Positions 1-8,107 of a stretch of DNA of 64,000 nt are shown one piece after another. Where the stretch lies: positions 871,775 to 935,774 of the forward strand of contig NZ_LWKZ01000001.1 of assembly GCF_001905005.1 (NCBI RefSeq), given 5' to 3'. Position 1 is the stretch's first letter; each line of letters begins with the position of its first letter. The notes beneath the pieces are model-generated. The model was not told the origin of the DNA, did no database searches, and saw only the letters and a list, made by a program, of their open reading frames with translations. This stretch comes from Streptomyces sp. CB02923 (lineage in GTDB: Bacteria > Actinomycetota > Actinomycetes > Streptomycetales > Streptomycetaceae). The translations under genes and the position numbers were made by a program.

Positions 1-2
1 AC

Positions 3-2120
3 GACACGCTGCTGTACGCCCACGCCGACACCCGCTACCACCACCAGAACATCCGCGGCCGGCTCGTCAAGCCCGACGGGACGCGTCCGCCGGCTCCGCC
101 GGGCGTCGCCGCCCTGCCGGGCCCGGGGACCATGCTGGCCTCCCCCGCCCTCAAGGAGCTGCTGGACTCGCCCGGCGGCACGGCCCTGCGCGAACGGCTC
201 CCGTACCGCGTGGTGGGCACCATCGGCGACGACGGACTGCAAGGCCCCGCCGAACTGACGTATCTCGCGGGCAGCTCCGCGCTGACCGAACGGCTCGGGG
301 CCGGCCGCATCGACCACTTCGGGTCGGCATTCGAACGGCGCCCGATGCGGGCCCCCGCGGTGGTGCTGGTGATCATGACGTGTGTGGCGCTGCTGACGCC
401 GGTCATGGTCTTCATCGGCACCTCCGTACGGTTCGGCAACGAGCGCCGCGAACTCCGGCTCGCCGCGCTGCGCCTGGTCGGCGCCGACATCCGCACGACC
501 CGGCGGATCGCCGCCGGGGAGGCGCTGCTCGGCTCGCTGGCGGGCCTGGTGCTGGGCGCCGCATTCTTCCTCGGGGGGCGGCAGTTCGCCTCGGTGGTGA
601 CCCTGTGGGACATCAACGTCTTCCCGTCGGACATCACCCCGGACCCGCTGCTGGCCACGCTGGTCGCGGTGCTGGTGCCGTCCGCCGCCGTGCTGGTGAC
701 GCTGTTCGCGCAGCGCGGTGTGACGGTCGAGCCGCTGGGCGTCGTCCGCAACCGGCCGCCCGTACGGCGCCGCCTGTGGTGGCGGCCGCTGGTACCGCTG
801 GCCGGGGCCGGGCTGCTGGTGACCGTCTCGCGGGACGTCGACCGGGTGGACAGCCCGTTGAACACGGCCCGCCTCGCCATCGGCGCGACCCTGCTGCTGC
901 TCGGCGTCACGGCGTTGCTGCCGTGGCTGGCCGACGCGGTGGTGCGGCGGCTGCGCGGCGGCCCGGTGCCCTGGCAGCTGGCCACCCGGCGGCTCCAGCT
1001 GAACAGCGGGGCGGCCACCCGCGCGGTCGGCGGCATCACCGTCGCGGTCGCCGGGGCCATCGCCGTCCACATGACCTTCACCGGGATGCAGGCCGGGTTC
1101 GCCGAGAGCTACACCCGCACCGGCCGCCCGGTGGTCGAGATCACCGGGGGCACCAGCGGCTGGGAGCAGACCCGGAGCGCGCTCGCGGCGCTGCGCGGCG
1201 CCGAGGGGGTGGGCCGGGCGGACGGCACCATCGAGTCCTCGGTGGCGGCCGCGGGCGACCGGGGCCGGCTGATGGACGGCAGCGACTTCCGCGTGACGGA
1301 CAGCGTGTTCGCCACGGTCGGTGACTGCGCCGCGCTGGCCCGGCTGGCCGAGGTCGGCCCCTGCCGGGACGGCGACGTCTTCCTCACCGACAACCTGCGG
1401 GACCGCGCCGTCGCGAAACCGGGTGCCCGGCTCAACCTCGACCCGCCCGAGGGCTCCGGCCCCGGCCGCCCGCCGCAGCTGTGGACGCTGCCCGCCACGG
1501 CCCGCACCGTGCTCGCGCGCACGGACAGCGACGACCTGCCGGTCCACGGCATCCTGATCACCCCGTCCGCGGTCGACGTGCACCGGATGTACCGGCCCCT
1601 GATGCACCTGACGGTCCGCTACGACCCCGCCGTACCGGACGCGGTGGAACACATCCGTACCGCCGCGGCGCGCGTCAACCCGTCGATGGGCGTGGTCCCG
1701 CTGGCCGAGAACCGGCACGACGGGCAGTACGACAGCCTGCGCACCGGGCTGTTCATCGGCGCGGTGATCACCCTGCTGCTGATCGGCGCGGGCCTGGTGA
1801 TCTCCACCGTGGAGCAGCTCCACGAGCACCGGCGGCTGCTGTCGGTGCTGGACGCGTTCGGCACCCGGCGCGCGACGCTGGGCTGGTCGGTCCTGTGGCA
1901 GACCGCGATCCCCGTCGCCCTGGGCCTGGTGCTCGCCGTCGGTGGCGGGCTGGCGCTGGGCACGCTGCTGCTGTGGATGATCGACAGCGCGGTGTTCGTG
2001 GACTGGCCGGTGGTGGCGGGGATGGCGGGCGCCGGTGCCGCGGTGATCCTGCTGGTGACGGTGCTCAGCCTGCCGCCGCTGTGGCGGATGATGCGGCCGG
2101 ACGGCCTACGGACGGAGTGA
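3..2120 (+). CDS. FtsX-type ABC transporter permease, 5' end outside the window
   Basis: The reading frame is open from the window edge, so the N-terminus and start codon are missing; about 705 codons are visible. The product is a large integral membrane subunit with two FtsX-type four-helix units: one at about visible residues 115-240, ending in a PLGV sequence after the third helix, and a second at the C-terminus containing the LLLIGAGLVIS helix. Extracytoplasmic loops lie between them. Such permeases work with an ABC ATPase, which probably lies upstream. The frame runs 6 bases short of the next gene, a close paralogue that matches it segment by segment, so the two look like a tandem duplication acting as one transporter. 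The substrate cannot be deduced. Confidence 0.85.
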   Translation, partial: DTLLYAHADTRYHHQNIRGRLVKPDGTRPPAPPGVAALPGPGTMLASPALKELLDSPGGTALRERLPYRVVGTIGDDGLQGPAELTYLAGSSALTERLGAGRIDHFGSAFERRPMRAPAVVLVIMTCVALLTPVMVFIGTSVRFGNERRELRLAALRLVGADIRTTRRIAAGEALLGSLAGLVLGAAFFLGGRQFASVVTLWDINVFPSDITPDPLLATLVAVLVPSAAVLVTLFAQRGVTVEPLGVVRNRPPVRRRLWWRPLVPLAGAGLLVTVSRDVDRVDSPLNTARLAIGATLLLLGVTALLPWLADAVVRRLRGGPVPWQLATRRLQLNSGAATRAVGGITVAVAGAIAVHMTFTGMQAGFAESYTRTGRPVVEITGGTSGWEQTRSALAALRGAEGVGRADGTIESSVAAAGDRGRLMDGSDFRVTDSVFATVGDCAALARLAEVGPCRDGDVFLTDNLRDRAVAKPGARLNLDPPEGSGPGRPPQLWTLPATARTVLARTDSDDLPVHGILITPSAVDVHRMYRPLMHLTVRYDPAVPDAVEHIRTAAARVNPSMGVVPLAENRHDGQYDSLRTGLFIGAVITLLLIGAGLVISTVEQLHEHRRLLSVLDAFGTRRATLGWSVLWQTAIPVALGLVLAVGGGLALGTLLLWMIDSAVFVDWPVVAGMAGAGAAVILLVTVLSLPPLWRMMRPDGLRTE

Positions 2121-2126
2121 ACACAC

Positions 2127-4565
2127 GTGGTGGACGAGCCCCGACGGCACCTGGTCGGGCGCTGGTGCCGCGACCTCGCCATGGGCGTACGGTTCGCGGT
2201 CGGCGGCGGCCGGGAGGGCTGGATCCGTACGTCGCTGACCGCGCTCGGCGTGGGGCTGGGCGTCGCGGTCCTGCTGATCGCCGCCGCCGTCCCGCAGGCC
2301 GTCGGCACCGCCGTCGCCCGCGACCAGGCCCGCTCCGACACGTTCGGCGTGGTCACCGCCGCCACGGCCCGCACCCTGCTGGTCTCCGACACCGACACGG
2401 CCTACCGCGGACAGTCCGTCCGCGGGCGCCTGGTGCGGCCCGACGGGGACCGGCCCGCCACCCCGCCCGGCGTGCCGCGGCTCCCGGGACCCGGCGAGAT
2501 GGTCGTCTCGCCCGCCCTCGCGGACCTGCTGTCCTCCTCGGACGGCGCGGACCTGCGCGACCGCTTCAAGGGCGTCCGTACGGTGGGGCGGATCGGCACG
2601 GACGGGCTGACCGGGCCGGACGAACTGGCGTACTACCAAGGGTCGGACCGGCTCACCGGCCCCCATGGAGGCACCACGCGGATCGCCGCCTTCGGACAGG
2701 TCCCCGACGGCGCCCTGCCCGTCACCAATCCCCAGCTGCTGCTGGCGATCCTCGTCGGCAGCGTGGCACTGCTCGCCCCCGTGGCCGTGTTCATCGCCGC
2801 CGCGGTGCGCTTCGGCGGGGAACGCCGGGACCGACGGCTGGCGGCGCTGCGCCTGGTGGGCACCGACCGCGCCACGACCCGGCGGATCGCGGCCGGCGAG
2901 GCGCTGGCCGGGGCGCTGCTGGGCCTGCTCACCGGCGCCGTCGTCTTCCTGGCCGCCCGCTACCCGCTGTCGGGGATACGGGTGCTGGACTTCGGGGTCT
3001 TCCCCTCCGACGTCGTACCGGACCCGCTGCTGGCCGCCCTCGTGGCGCTGGCCGTCCCGGCCTGCTCGGTCGGCGTCGCGCTGCTGACGATGCGCCGGAT
3101 CACCGTCGAACCGCTCGGCGTGACCCGGTCGGCGCCGCCGGTGCGGCGCCGTCTGTGGTGGCGGCTGCTGCTGCCCGCGGCGGGCGTCGCGCTGCTGTGG
3201 CCCATGGCGGCCGGCCACACGGCGATCGTGGGCGACGCGGCCGGGGCCCAGGTGGTCGCGGGCACCTCGCTGCTCCTGCTGGGCGTCGCGGCGCTGCTGC
3301 CGTGGCTGCTGGACGCCGTCGTCTCCCGGACCGGCGCGGGCGGCAGCCCGTCCTGGCAGCTGGCGGTGCGGCGGCTCCAGTTGAGCACCACCGCGGCGGC
3401 CCGCTCGGTCAGCGGTATCACCGTGGCGGTCGCCGGAGTCGTCGCGGTGCAGCTGCTGCTGGCCGGTATCCAGACCAACGACCTGCCGGACCAGCTCCGG
3501 CCGTCCGACAGGCACCAGATGATGGTCGCCGCCCGGCAGGGAGAGCTGCCGTCGGCCGGCGCTCACGAGATGTACCGGAAGCTGCGGGAGACGCCGGGCG
3601 TGCGGAGCGCGTACGGCGCACTGCTCAGCAGCGCGGGCCCGCTGCCGTCCGGCAGCCGCCGGGCCGCCGCGGAATCCGGCCCTGACGCGGTGCCCGACCC
3701 GCCTCCCTACCGGCTGACCGTGGCCGACTGCGACACCCTTCGCCGCATGGTCCGCGCCGACCGGTGCGCCGACGGCGACGTGTTCTACACCCCTCCCACG
3801 GCTGTACGGGAGGACGGCACGGAAACCGGCCTGCCCGCCCCCGACGCACCCCCGGCCCCCCACTCCGGCACCCGGCTGGCCGTCTCCCCGGACGCCGGGG
3901 GCCGCCCCGCCGCCTGGACGGTCCCGCGCACCGCGCACACCGTCGGCACGCTCCCCAACTACTTCTCCCTGCACGACGCCAACATCCTCGCCACCCCGGG
4001 CGCTCTGGACCCCGCGCTGCTGCGGGACCCCACCGCCGAGGCCGAGATCCACCTCGACCCGGACCGGCCGGAAGCCGTCGAATACGTACGCAACACCGCG
4101 GCGCAGATCGACCCGCGACTGGCCGTCATGGCGCTGGGCGAGGGCCTGAACGGCCGGAGCGAGGCCGGGCTGTTCGACATCGTCGGTGCGGCGCTCCAGG
4201 CCGGCGGGATGGCGGTGCTGTGCCTCATCGGGGCGGGCCTGCTCATCTCCGTACTGGAGCAACTGCGCGAACGCAGGCTGCTGTTGTCGGCCCTCGACGC
4301 CTTCGGGACGCCACGCCGCACACTCGGCCGGTCGGTGCTGTGGCAGACCGCCATCCCCGTCGTCCTCGGCCTGGCCCTCGCCGTCGGCTGCGGACTGGGC
4401 GTCGGCCTCCTGCTGCTGCGCCTGGTGAACAAGCCGGCGCTGCCGGACTGGACCGGCATCGCGGCCCTCACCGGCACGGCCGGCGCGGTGATCCTCGCGG
4501 TGACCGCGCTCAGCCTGCCGCTGCTGTGGCGGCTGATGCGGCCGGAGGGACTGCGGACGGAGTAG
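2127..4565 (+). CDS. FtsX-type ABC transporter permease (second copy)
   Basis: An 812-residue paralogue of the preceding permease. It has an N-terminal transmembrane helix at about residues 30-50, a periplasmic-type loop, an FtsX unit at about residues 200-330, and a C-terminal unit ending in the same LRTE tail as its neighbour. The GTG start at 2127 is preceded by GGAG at 2113-2116, which overlaps the end of the upstream gene and suggests translational coupling. Both copies keep the motifs PPVRRRLWWR and PWQLA.RRLQL, so divergence has mainly affected the extracellular loops. Families of this kind export lipids, peptides or antibiotics; the sequence does not say which. Confidence 0.88.
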   Translation: MVDEPRRHLVGRWCRDLAMGVRFAVGGGREGWIRTSLTALGVGLGVAVLLIAAAVPQAVGTAVARDQARSDTFGVVTAATARTLLVSDTDTAYRGQSVRGRLVRPDGDRPATPPGVPRLPGPGEMVVSPALADLLSSSDGADLRDRFKGVRTVGRIGTDGLTGPDELAYYQGSDRLTGPHGGTTRIAAFGQVPDGALPVTNPQLLLAILVGSVALLAPVAVFIAAAVRFGGERRDRRLAALRLVGTDRATTRRIAAGEALAGALLGLLTGAVVFLAARYPLSGIRVLDFGVFPSDVVPDPLLAALVALAVPACSVGVALLTMRRITVEPLGVTRSAPPVRRRLWWRLLLPAAGVALLWPMAAGHTAIVGDAAGAQVVAGTSLLLLGVAALLPWLLDAVVSRTGAGGSPSWQLAVRRLQLSTTAAARSVSGITVAVAGVVAVQLLLAGIQTNDLPDQLRPSDRHQMMVAARQGELPSAGAHEMYRKLRETPGVRSAYGALLSSAGPLPSGSRRAAAESGPDAVPDPPPYRLTVADCDTLRRMVRADRCADGDVFYTPPTAVREDGTETGLPAPDAPPAPHSGTRLAVSPDAGGRPAAWTVPRTAHTVGTLPNYFSLHDANILATPGALDPALLRDPTAEAEIHLDPDRPEAVEYVRNTAAQIDPRLAVMALGEGLNGRSEAGLFDIVGAALQAGGMAVLCLIGAGLLISVLEQLRERRLLLSALDAFGTPRRTLGRSVLWQTAIPVVLGLALAVGCGLGVGLLLLRLVNKPALPDWTGIAALTGTAGAVILAVTALSLPLLWRLMRPEGLRTE

Positions 4566-4666
4566 CAGGGGCAGGGCCGTCAAGGACGCGTGCGCGCGGC
4601 CCGGTCACGTCCGGGTGCGTGGTCGTACGGATGTGCCGTCGGGCGGTGGCAGCCGTACGGCCGGGT

Positions 4667-5623
4667 TCACCCGGCGATCCGTACCGGAAGGTCCTTCATC
4701 GCCTCGCGCAGCGCGGCCGCGAACTCCTCGAACTCGCCCTGGCGTGCCGCCCCCGACCGCATGGCCAGCGCGATGCGCCGGGACGGCGCCGGGTCGGCGA
4801 AGTACCCGGTCGTCAGCTGGTCGTTGCGGGCCGTCTCGACGCGCAGCGCGGTGCGCGGCAGCAGGGTGACACCCAGGCCGCCCGCGACCAGCTGCACCAG
4901 CGTCGACAGGCCCGCCGCGCTGGTTGTCACCGGCGCGCCTTCCACGCGGCCCGCCTCCCGGCAGATGTCCAGCGCCTGGTCGCGCAGGCAGTGCCCCTCG
5001 TCAAGCAGCAGCAGGTCCATCTCCTTGAGCGCCTCGCGCGGGATGTCCCCGCGCCCGCCCAGCCAGTGGTCCTTCGGCGCGACCAGCACGAAGTCCTCGT
5101 CGAACAGCGGGATTTCGGTGACCGTCGGAGCGCCGAGCGGCACGGCGAGCAGCAGCAGGTCCAGCCGCCCCTGCTGGAGGCCGTCCAGCAGCGAGCCGGT
5201 CTGCTCCTCGTGGACCTGGAGCTCCAGGTCGGGGTAGGTGTCGTGCACCAGCCGCAGGACGGTCGGCAGCAGGTACGGGGCGACGGTCGGGATCACCCCG
5301 AGCCGCAGCACGCCGGTGAACGGCGCACGGGCCGCCTCGGCCTCCTCCATGAGGTCACCCACCGCTTCCAGGACGGTACGGGCGCGGGCGGCGATCCGCT
5401 CCCCGGCGGGCGAGAGCAGGACCTTGCGCGTCGTGCGCTCCAGCAGCTGCACCCCGAGGGCTTCCTCCAGCGCGGATACGGCGCCGGACAGCGCGGGCTG
5501 GCTCATGCCGATCTCCGCCGCGGCCTCCCGGAAGTGCAGGTGTTCGGCCACGGCGGCAAAGGCCCGCAGCTGCGCCAGACTGGGCTGCCGCGGCCGGGTC
5601 CCGGGATTCGTGGGGGATGCCAC
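4667..5623 (-). CDS. oxyR: LysR-family hydrogen peroxide sensor OxyR
   Basis: A 318-residue LysR regulator. The N-terminal winged helix-turn-helix spans about residues 15-75, with AAAEIGMSQPALSGAVSALE as recognition region, followed by a LysR substrate domain. Two cysteines at about residues 212 and 221, in the GHCLRDQALDIC motif, match the redox pair of OxyR proteins, which form a disulfide with H2O2 and activate peroxidase genes. The GTG start at 5623 is chosen because GGAGGT lies 9 bases upstream; the frame stays open further but that extension has no family counterpart. It points away from ahpCD, as is usual, but here an lsr2 gene and about 0.6 kb of apparently empty DNA sit between regulator and target. 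Confidence 0.9.
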   Translation of the reverse strand: MASPTNPGTRPRQPSLAQLRAFAAVAEHLHFREAAAEIGMSQPALSGAVSALEEALGVQLLERTTRKVLLSPAGERIAARARTVLEAVGDLMEEAEAARAPFTGVLRLGVIPTVAPYLLPTVLRLVHDTYPDLELQVHEEQTGSLLDGLQQGRLDLLLLAVPLGAPTVTEIPLFDEDFVLVAPKDHWLGGRGDIPREALKEMDLLLLDEGHCLRDQALDICREAGRVEGAPVTTSAAGLSTLVQLVAGGLGVTLLPRTALRVETARNDQLTTGYFADPAPSRRIALAMRSGAARQGEFEEFAAALREAMKDLPVRIAG

Positions 5624-6205
5624 CGATAGCCACCTCCGATCAGAGTGATCCAGTCTAATGGCGTGGAGGCGCCTGCCGCGGGGGAGGACTTTTCGGGGGT
5701 CCGGGGCCGACGGCGGGCCGGACAATTGCCGCACGGCGTTACCGGCCGGTTTGGGTGTGGTGGCACGGCGGCGGGTTTCGGGGTGGATGTCCGAGGGAGC
5801 CTGCCGTGCGGCGTCACGCGGCGCATTCCACGGGCGGGGATTCCCCGTCCCCTCATTTCGGCGTTCACCACGGGATTGCGGACCGGCCGACCGGTCGGGA
5901 TTCCCCGGACACGGCACCGCATTTCGACCGCGGAGCGCGGCCCGCCGCGCGCGGCCATGCCGTCGGCGACGCCGCCGCGGATAGGGCGTCGCGCGGATAC
6001 GGACCGTCCCCGAAACCCGCGCCGCCGGCTTTCCGGCGACTGCAATCAACCACGATCCGGACGGCGGCAGCCGGCGCCGATTTTCCGGCGCACCGGCTGC
6101 CACCAGCACCGTTCATCAGGCCCTGGGCCTGGACCGGCCGAAATCCGCCCGCTGTCGCGGTGTCCCCGGCCGGTGGGGCGACGCTTACTTCCCGGCGTTC
6201 CGGTC
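5624..6205. other. Non-coding stretch upstream of oxyR
   Basis: No convincing gene in about 580 bases. The open frames lack ribosome sites and recognisable sequence. The segment has two copies of the GGGATTCCCCG motif and a CGACCGGTCG palindrome near 5890. It should contain the oxyR promoter at its left end; I cannot place it. Confidence 0.5.
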
Positions 6206-6226
6206 TTACTTTCCGGCGTTCTGGTA
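6185..6226 (-). repeat. Imperfect 21-bp tandem duplication of the lsr2 3' end
   Basis: Positions 6206-6226 encode the last six residues and stop of the lsr2 gene. Positions 6185-6205 repeat the same 21 bases with three changes and, read in frame past the stop, encode a second NAGK ending and a second TAA. The duplicated copy is not translated unless the first stop is read through. Confidence 0.85.
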
Positions 6227-6559
6227 CGCCTCACGGATATCGGCCGACACACGGCCGCGCTCGTTCACCTCGTAACCGTTGTCCTTGGCCCAGGCGCGGA
6301 TCTTCGCGGTCTCGCCCGAACCCGAACCCGAACCCGAAGCGGAGCCCGCCTTGCGCGACCCGGCACCCGTCTTCATACGCCCGGTGCGGCGGCCGGCCTT
6401 CAGGAAGGGGCCGATCGCCTCCAGCAGCTTGTCGTAGCTGTCCGGGGCGAGGTCGACCTCGTATGCAATACCGTCGACCGCGAGGGAGTGCGTGGCGACC
6501 TCCGCGGATTCTTCGCCGGTGAGGTCATCCGTGTAAATAGTGACGATCTTCTGTGCCAT
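6206..6559 (-). CDS. Lsr2-family nucleoid-associated protein
   Basis: A 117-residue Lsr2 paralogue. It begins MAQKIVTIYTDDLTG, the typical N-terminal dimerisation segment, has a basic linker with a short SGSGSGSG run, and ends with a DNA-binding domain of the type KIRAWAKDNGYEVNERGRVSADI, including the RGR hook that enters the minor groove of AT-rich DNA. Lsr2 is an H-NS-like xenogeneic silencer of actinobacteria. The ATG at 6559 is preferred over one seven codons earlier because it matches the family start. The gene lies between oxyR and ahpCD, unusual for that locus, and is probably an extra copy besides the main chromosomal lsr2. Its 3' end carries a 21-bp tandem duplication. Confidence 0.93.
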   Translation of the reverse strand: MAQKIVTIYTDDLTGEESAEVATHSLAVDGIAYEVDLAPDSYDKLLEAIGPFLKAGRRTGRMKTGAGSRKAGSASGSGSGSGETAKIRAWAKDNGYEVNERGRVSADIREAYQNAGK

Positions 6560-6764
6560 GCGGGTGATTGTACGTCTCACGGCTCGCCATGGGGCGAATC
6601 TTTGGCGAGGTGCACGAACCGGGGAACATCGTTTCGGAGATAGCCGGTGGATTCCCTAGATTCCCGCCCCTTTTCGACCGATCCGGCATTGTTGTGCACG
6701 AGCGTCCGTACATCACGACGGCCGGGACCGCCCGCGGAGCGCGCCACCCCCGCTCCGGCGACTG

Positions 6765-6801
6765 ATAGCCAGCACCGATCAACGCGGCATGATCTGGCTA
6801 T
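6765..6801. promoter_or_regulatory. Candidate OxyR binding site upstream of ahpC
   Basis: Four tetranucleotides spaced by exactly seven bases: ATAG at 6765, CGAT at 6776, GCAT at 6787 and CTAT at 6798. This is the geometry of the OxyR consensus (ATAG-N7-CTAT-N7-ATAG-N7-CTAT). The outer pair is perfect, one inner element is three of four, the other is poor. It ends 94 bases before the ahpC start, within the 336-base lsr2-ahpC interval, where I see no gene. Confidence 0.55.
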
Positions 6802-6895
6802 TTCCCCGATCAATGACCCCTGTGGCACTGTAGGGAACCGTCCAACCCCTCGCGTAAGCCCCTCAACAGGACTTACGGCACACGAAGGAGAGCAC

Positions 6896-7450
6896 GTGCT
6901 CACTGTCGGTGACAAGTTCCCCGAGTTCGATCTGACCGCCTGCGTGTCGCTGGAGAGCGGCAAGGAGTTCGACCAGATCAACCACAAGACCTACGAAGGC
7001 AAGTGGAAGATCGTCTTCGCGTGGCCCAAGGACTTCACCTTCGTGTGCCCGACGGAGATCGCCGCCTTCGGCAAGCTGAACGACGAGTTCGCCGACCGCG
7101 ACGCCCAGGTCCTCGGCTTCTCCGGTGACTCCGAGTTCGTGCACCACGCCTGGCGCAAGGACCACCCGGACCTGACCGACCTGCCCTTCCCGATGCTCGC
7201 CGACTCCAAGCACGAGCTCATGCGCGCGCTCGGCATCGAGGGCGAGGACGGCTTCGCGCAGCGTGCCGTCTTCATCGTGGACCAGAACAACGAGATCCAG
7301 TTCACCATGGTGACCGCCGGTTCCGTCGGCCGTAACCCCAAGGAGGTCCTGCGGGTCCTCGACGCGCTGCAGACCGACGAGCTGTGCCCCTGCAACTGGA
7401 GCAAGGGCGACGAGACCCTCGACCCGGTCGCGCTGCTCTCGGGCGAGTGA
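6896..7450 (+). CDS. ahpC: Alkyl hydroperoxide reductase peroxiredoxin AhpC
   Basis: A 184-residue 2-Cys peroxiredoxin that reduces H2O2, organic peroxides and peroxynitrite in the cytoplasm. The peroxidatic cysteine is Cys51 in FTFVCPTE. Cys164 and Cys166 in ELCPCNW supply the resolving side, the arrangement of the actinobacterial AhpC that partners AhpD. The GTG start at 6896 is chosen because GAAGGAG lies 5 bases upstream and MLTVGDKFPEF matches the family; an upstream in-frame extension is rejected. ahpD follows 32 bases downstream, so the two form one operon. The candidate OxyR site upstream suggests peroxide induction. Confidence 0.95.
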   Translation: MLTVGDKFPEFDLTACVSLESGKEFDQINHKTYEGKWKIVFAWPKDFTFVCPTEIAAFGKLNDEFADRDAQVLGFSGDSEFVHHAWRKDHPDLTDLPFPMLADSKHELMRALGIEGEDGFAQRAVFIVDQNNEIQFTMVTAGSVGRNPKEVLRVLDALQTDELCPCNWSKGDETLDPVALLSGE

Positions 7451-7482
7451 ACTGCGGCTAGCGAAGCGGAAGGAGATCCGAC

Positions 7483-8016
7483 ATGGCTCTCGACGAACTG
7501 AAGTCCGCCGTTCCGGACTTCGCCAAGGACCTGAAGCTGAACCTCGGTTCGGTGATCGGCAACAGCGAGCTGCCCAAGCAGCAGCTCTGGGGCACCGTCC
7601 TGGCCTGCGCGATCGCCTCGCGCTCGCCGAAGGTGCTGCGTGAGCTGGAGCCGGAGGCCAAGGCCAACCTCTCCGACGAGGCCTACGCCGCGGCCAAGTC
7701 CGCCGCCGCCATCATGGCGATGAACAACGTGTTCTACCGGACCCGGCACCTGCTGTCGGACCCGGAGTACGGCACGATGCGCGCCGGCCTGCGGATGAAC
7801 GTCATCGGCAACCCGGGCGTGGAGAAGGTCGACTTCGAGCTGTGGTCGCTGGCCGTCTCGGCCATCAACGGCTGCGGCATGTGCCTGGACTCGCACGAGC
7901 AGGTGCTGCGCAAGGCGGGCGTGGACCGCGAGACGATCCTTGAGGCCATCAAGATCGCTTCCGTCCTCCAGGCCGTCGGCGCCACCCTCGACTCCGAGGC
8001 CGTCCTCGCCGAGTAG
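7483..8016 (+). CDS. ahpD: Alkylhydroperoxidase AhpD
   Basis: A 177-residue all-helical thiol protein that re-reduces oxidised AhpC and links it to dihydrolipoamide-based electron donors; it also has weak peroxidase activity itself. The active CXXC is Cys131-Cys134 in CGMCLDSHE, with His138 and an upstream glutamate completing the proton-relay site. Length and motif agree with the family. The ATG at 7483 follows GAAGGAG. It is the second gene of the ahpC-ahpD operon, and a strong hairpin just downstream ends the transcript. Confidence 0.95.
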   Translation: MALDELKSAVPDFAKDLKLNLGSVIGNSELPKQQLWGTVLACAIASRSPKVLRELEPEAKANLSDEAYAAAKSAAAIMAMNNVFYRTRHLLSDPEYGTMRAGLRMNVIGNPGVEKVDFELWSLAVSAINGCGMCLDSHEQVLRKAGVDRETILEAIKIASVLQAVGATLDSEAVLAE

Positions 8017-8055
8017 GTGAACCGGAGGCGCCCTTATAGGCGCCCGGCCGGTACA

Positions 8056-8092
8056 GCAGAGCCCCGCGGACCACGTGTCCGCGGGGCTCTGC
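8056..8092 (+). terminator. Hairpin terminator after ahpD
   Basis: A perfect 16-bp stem, GCAGAGCCCCGCGGAC paired with its complement, around a 5-base loop, 40 bases after the ahpD stop and 16 bases before the next gene. There is no T-run, as is common in Streptomyces. Confidence 0.8.
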
Positions 8093-8107
8093 GCATAATG
8101 AAAGCAA

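Noticed and set aside
5624..6205. Possible small genes upstream of oxyR
   Set aside because: No ribosome site or recognisable product in any frame.
6647..6895. N-terminal extension of AhpC
   Set aside because: It contains the promoter and OxyR-like site; the GTG at 6896 has the ribosome site and family start.
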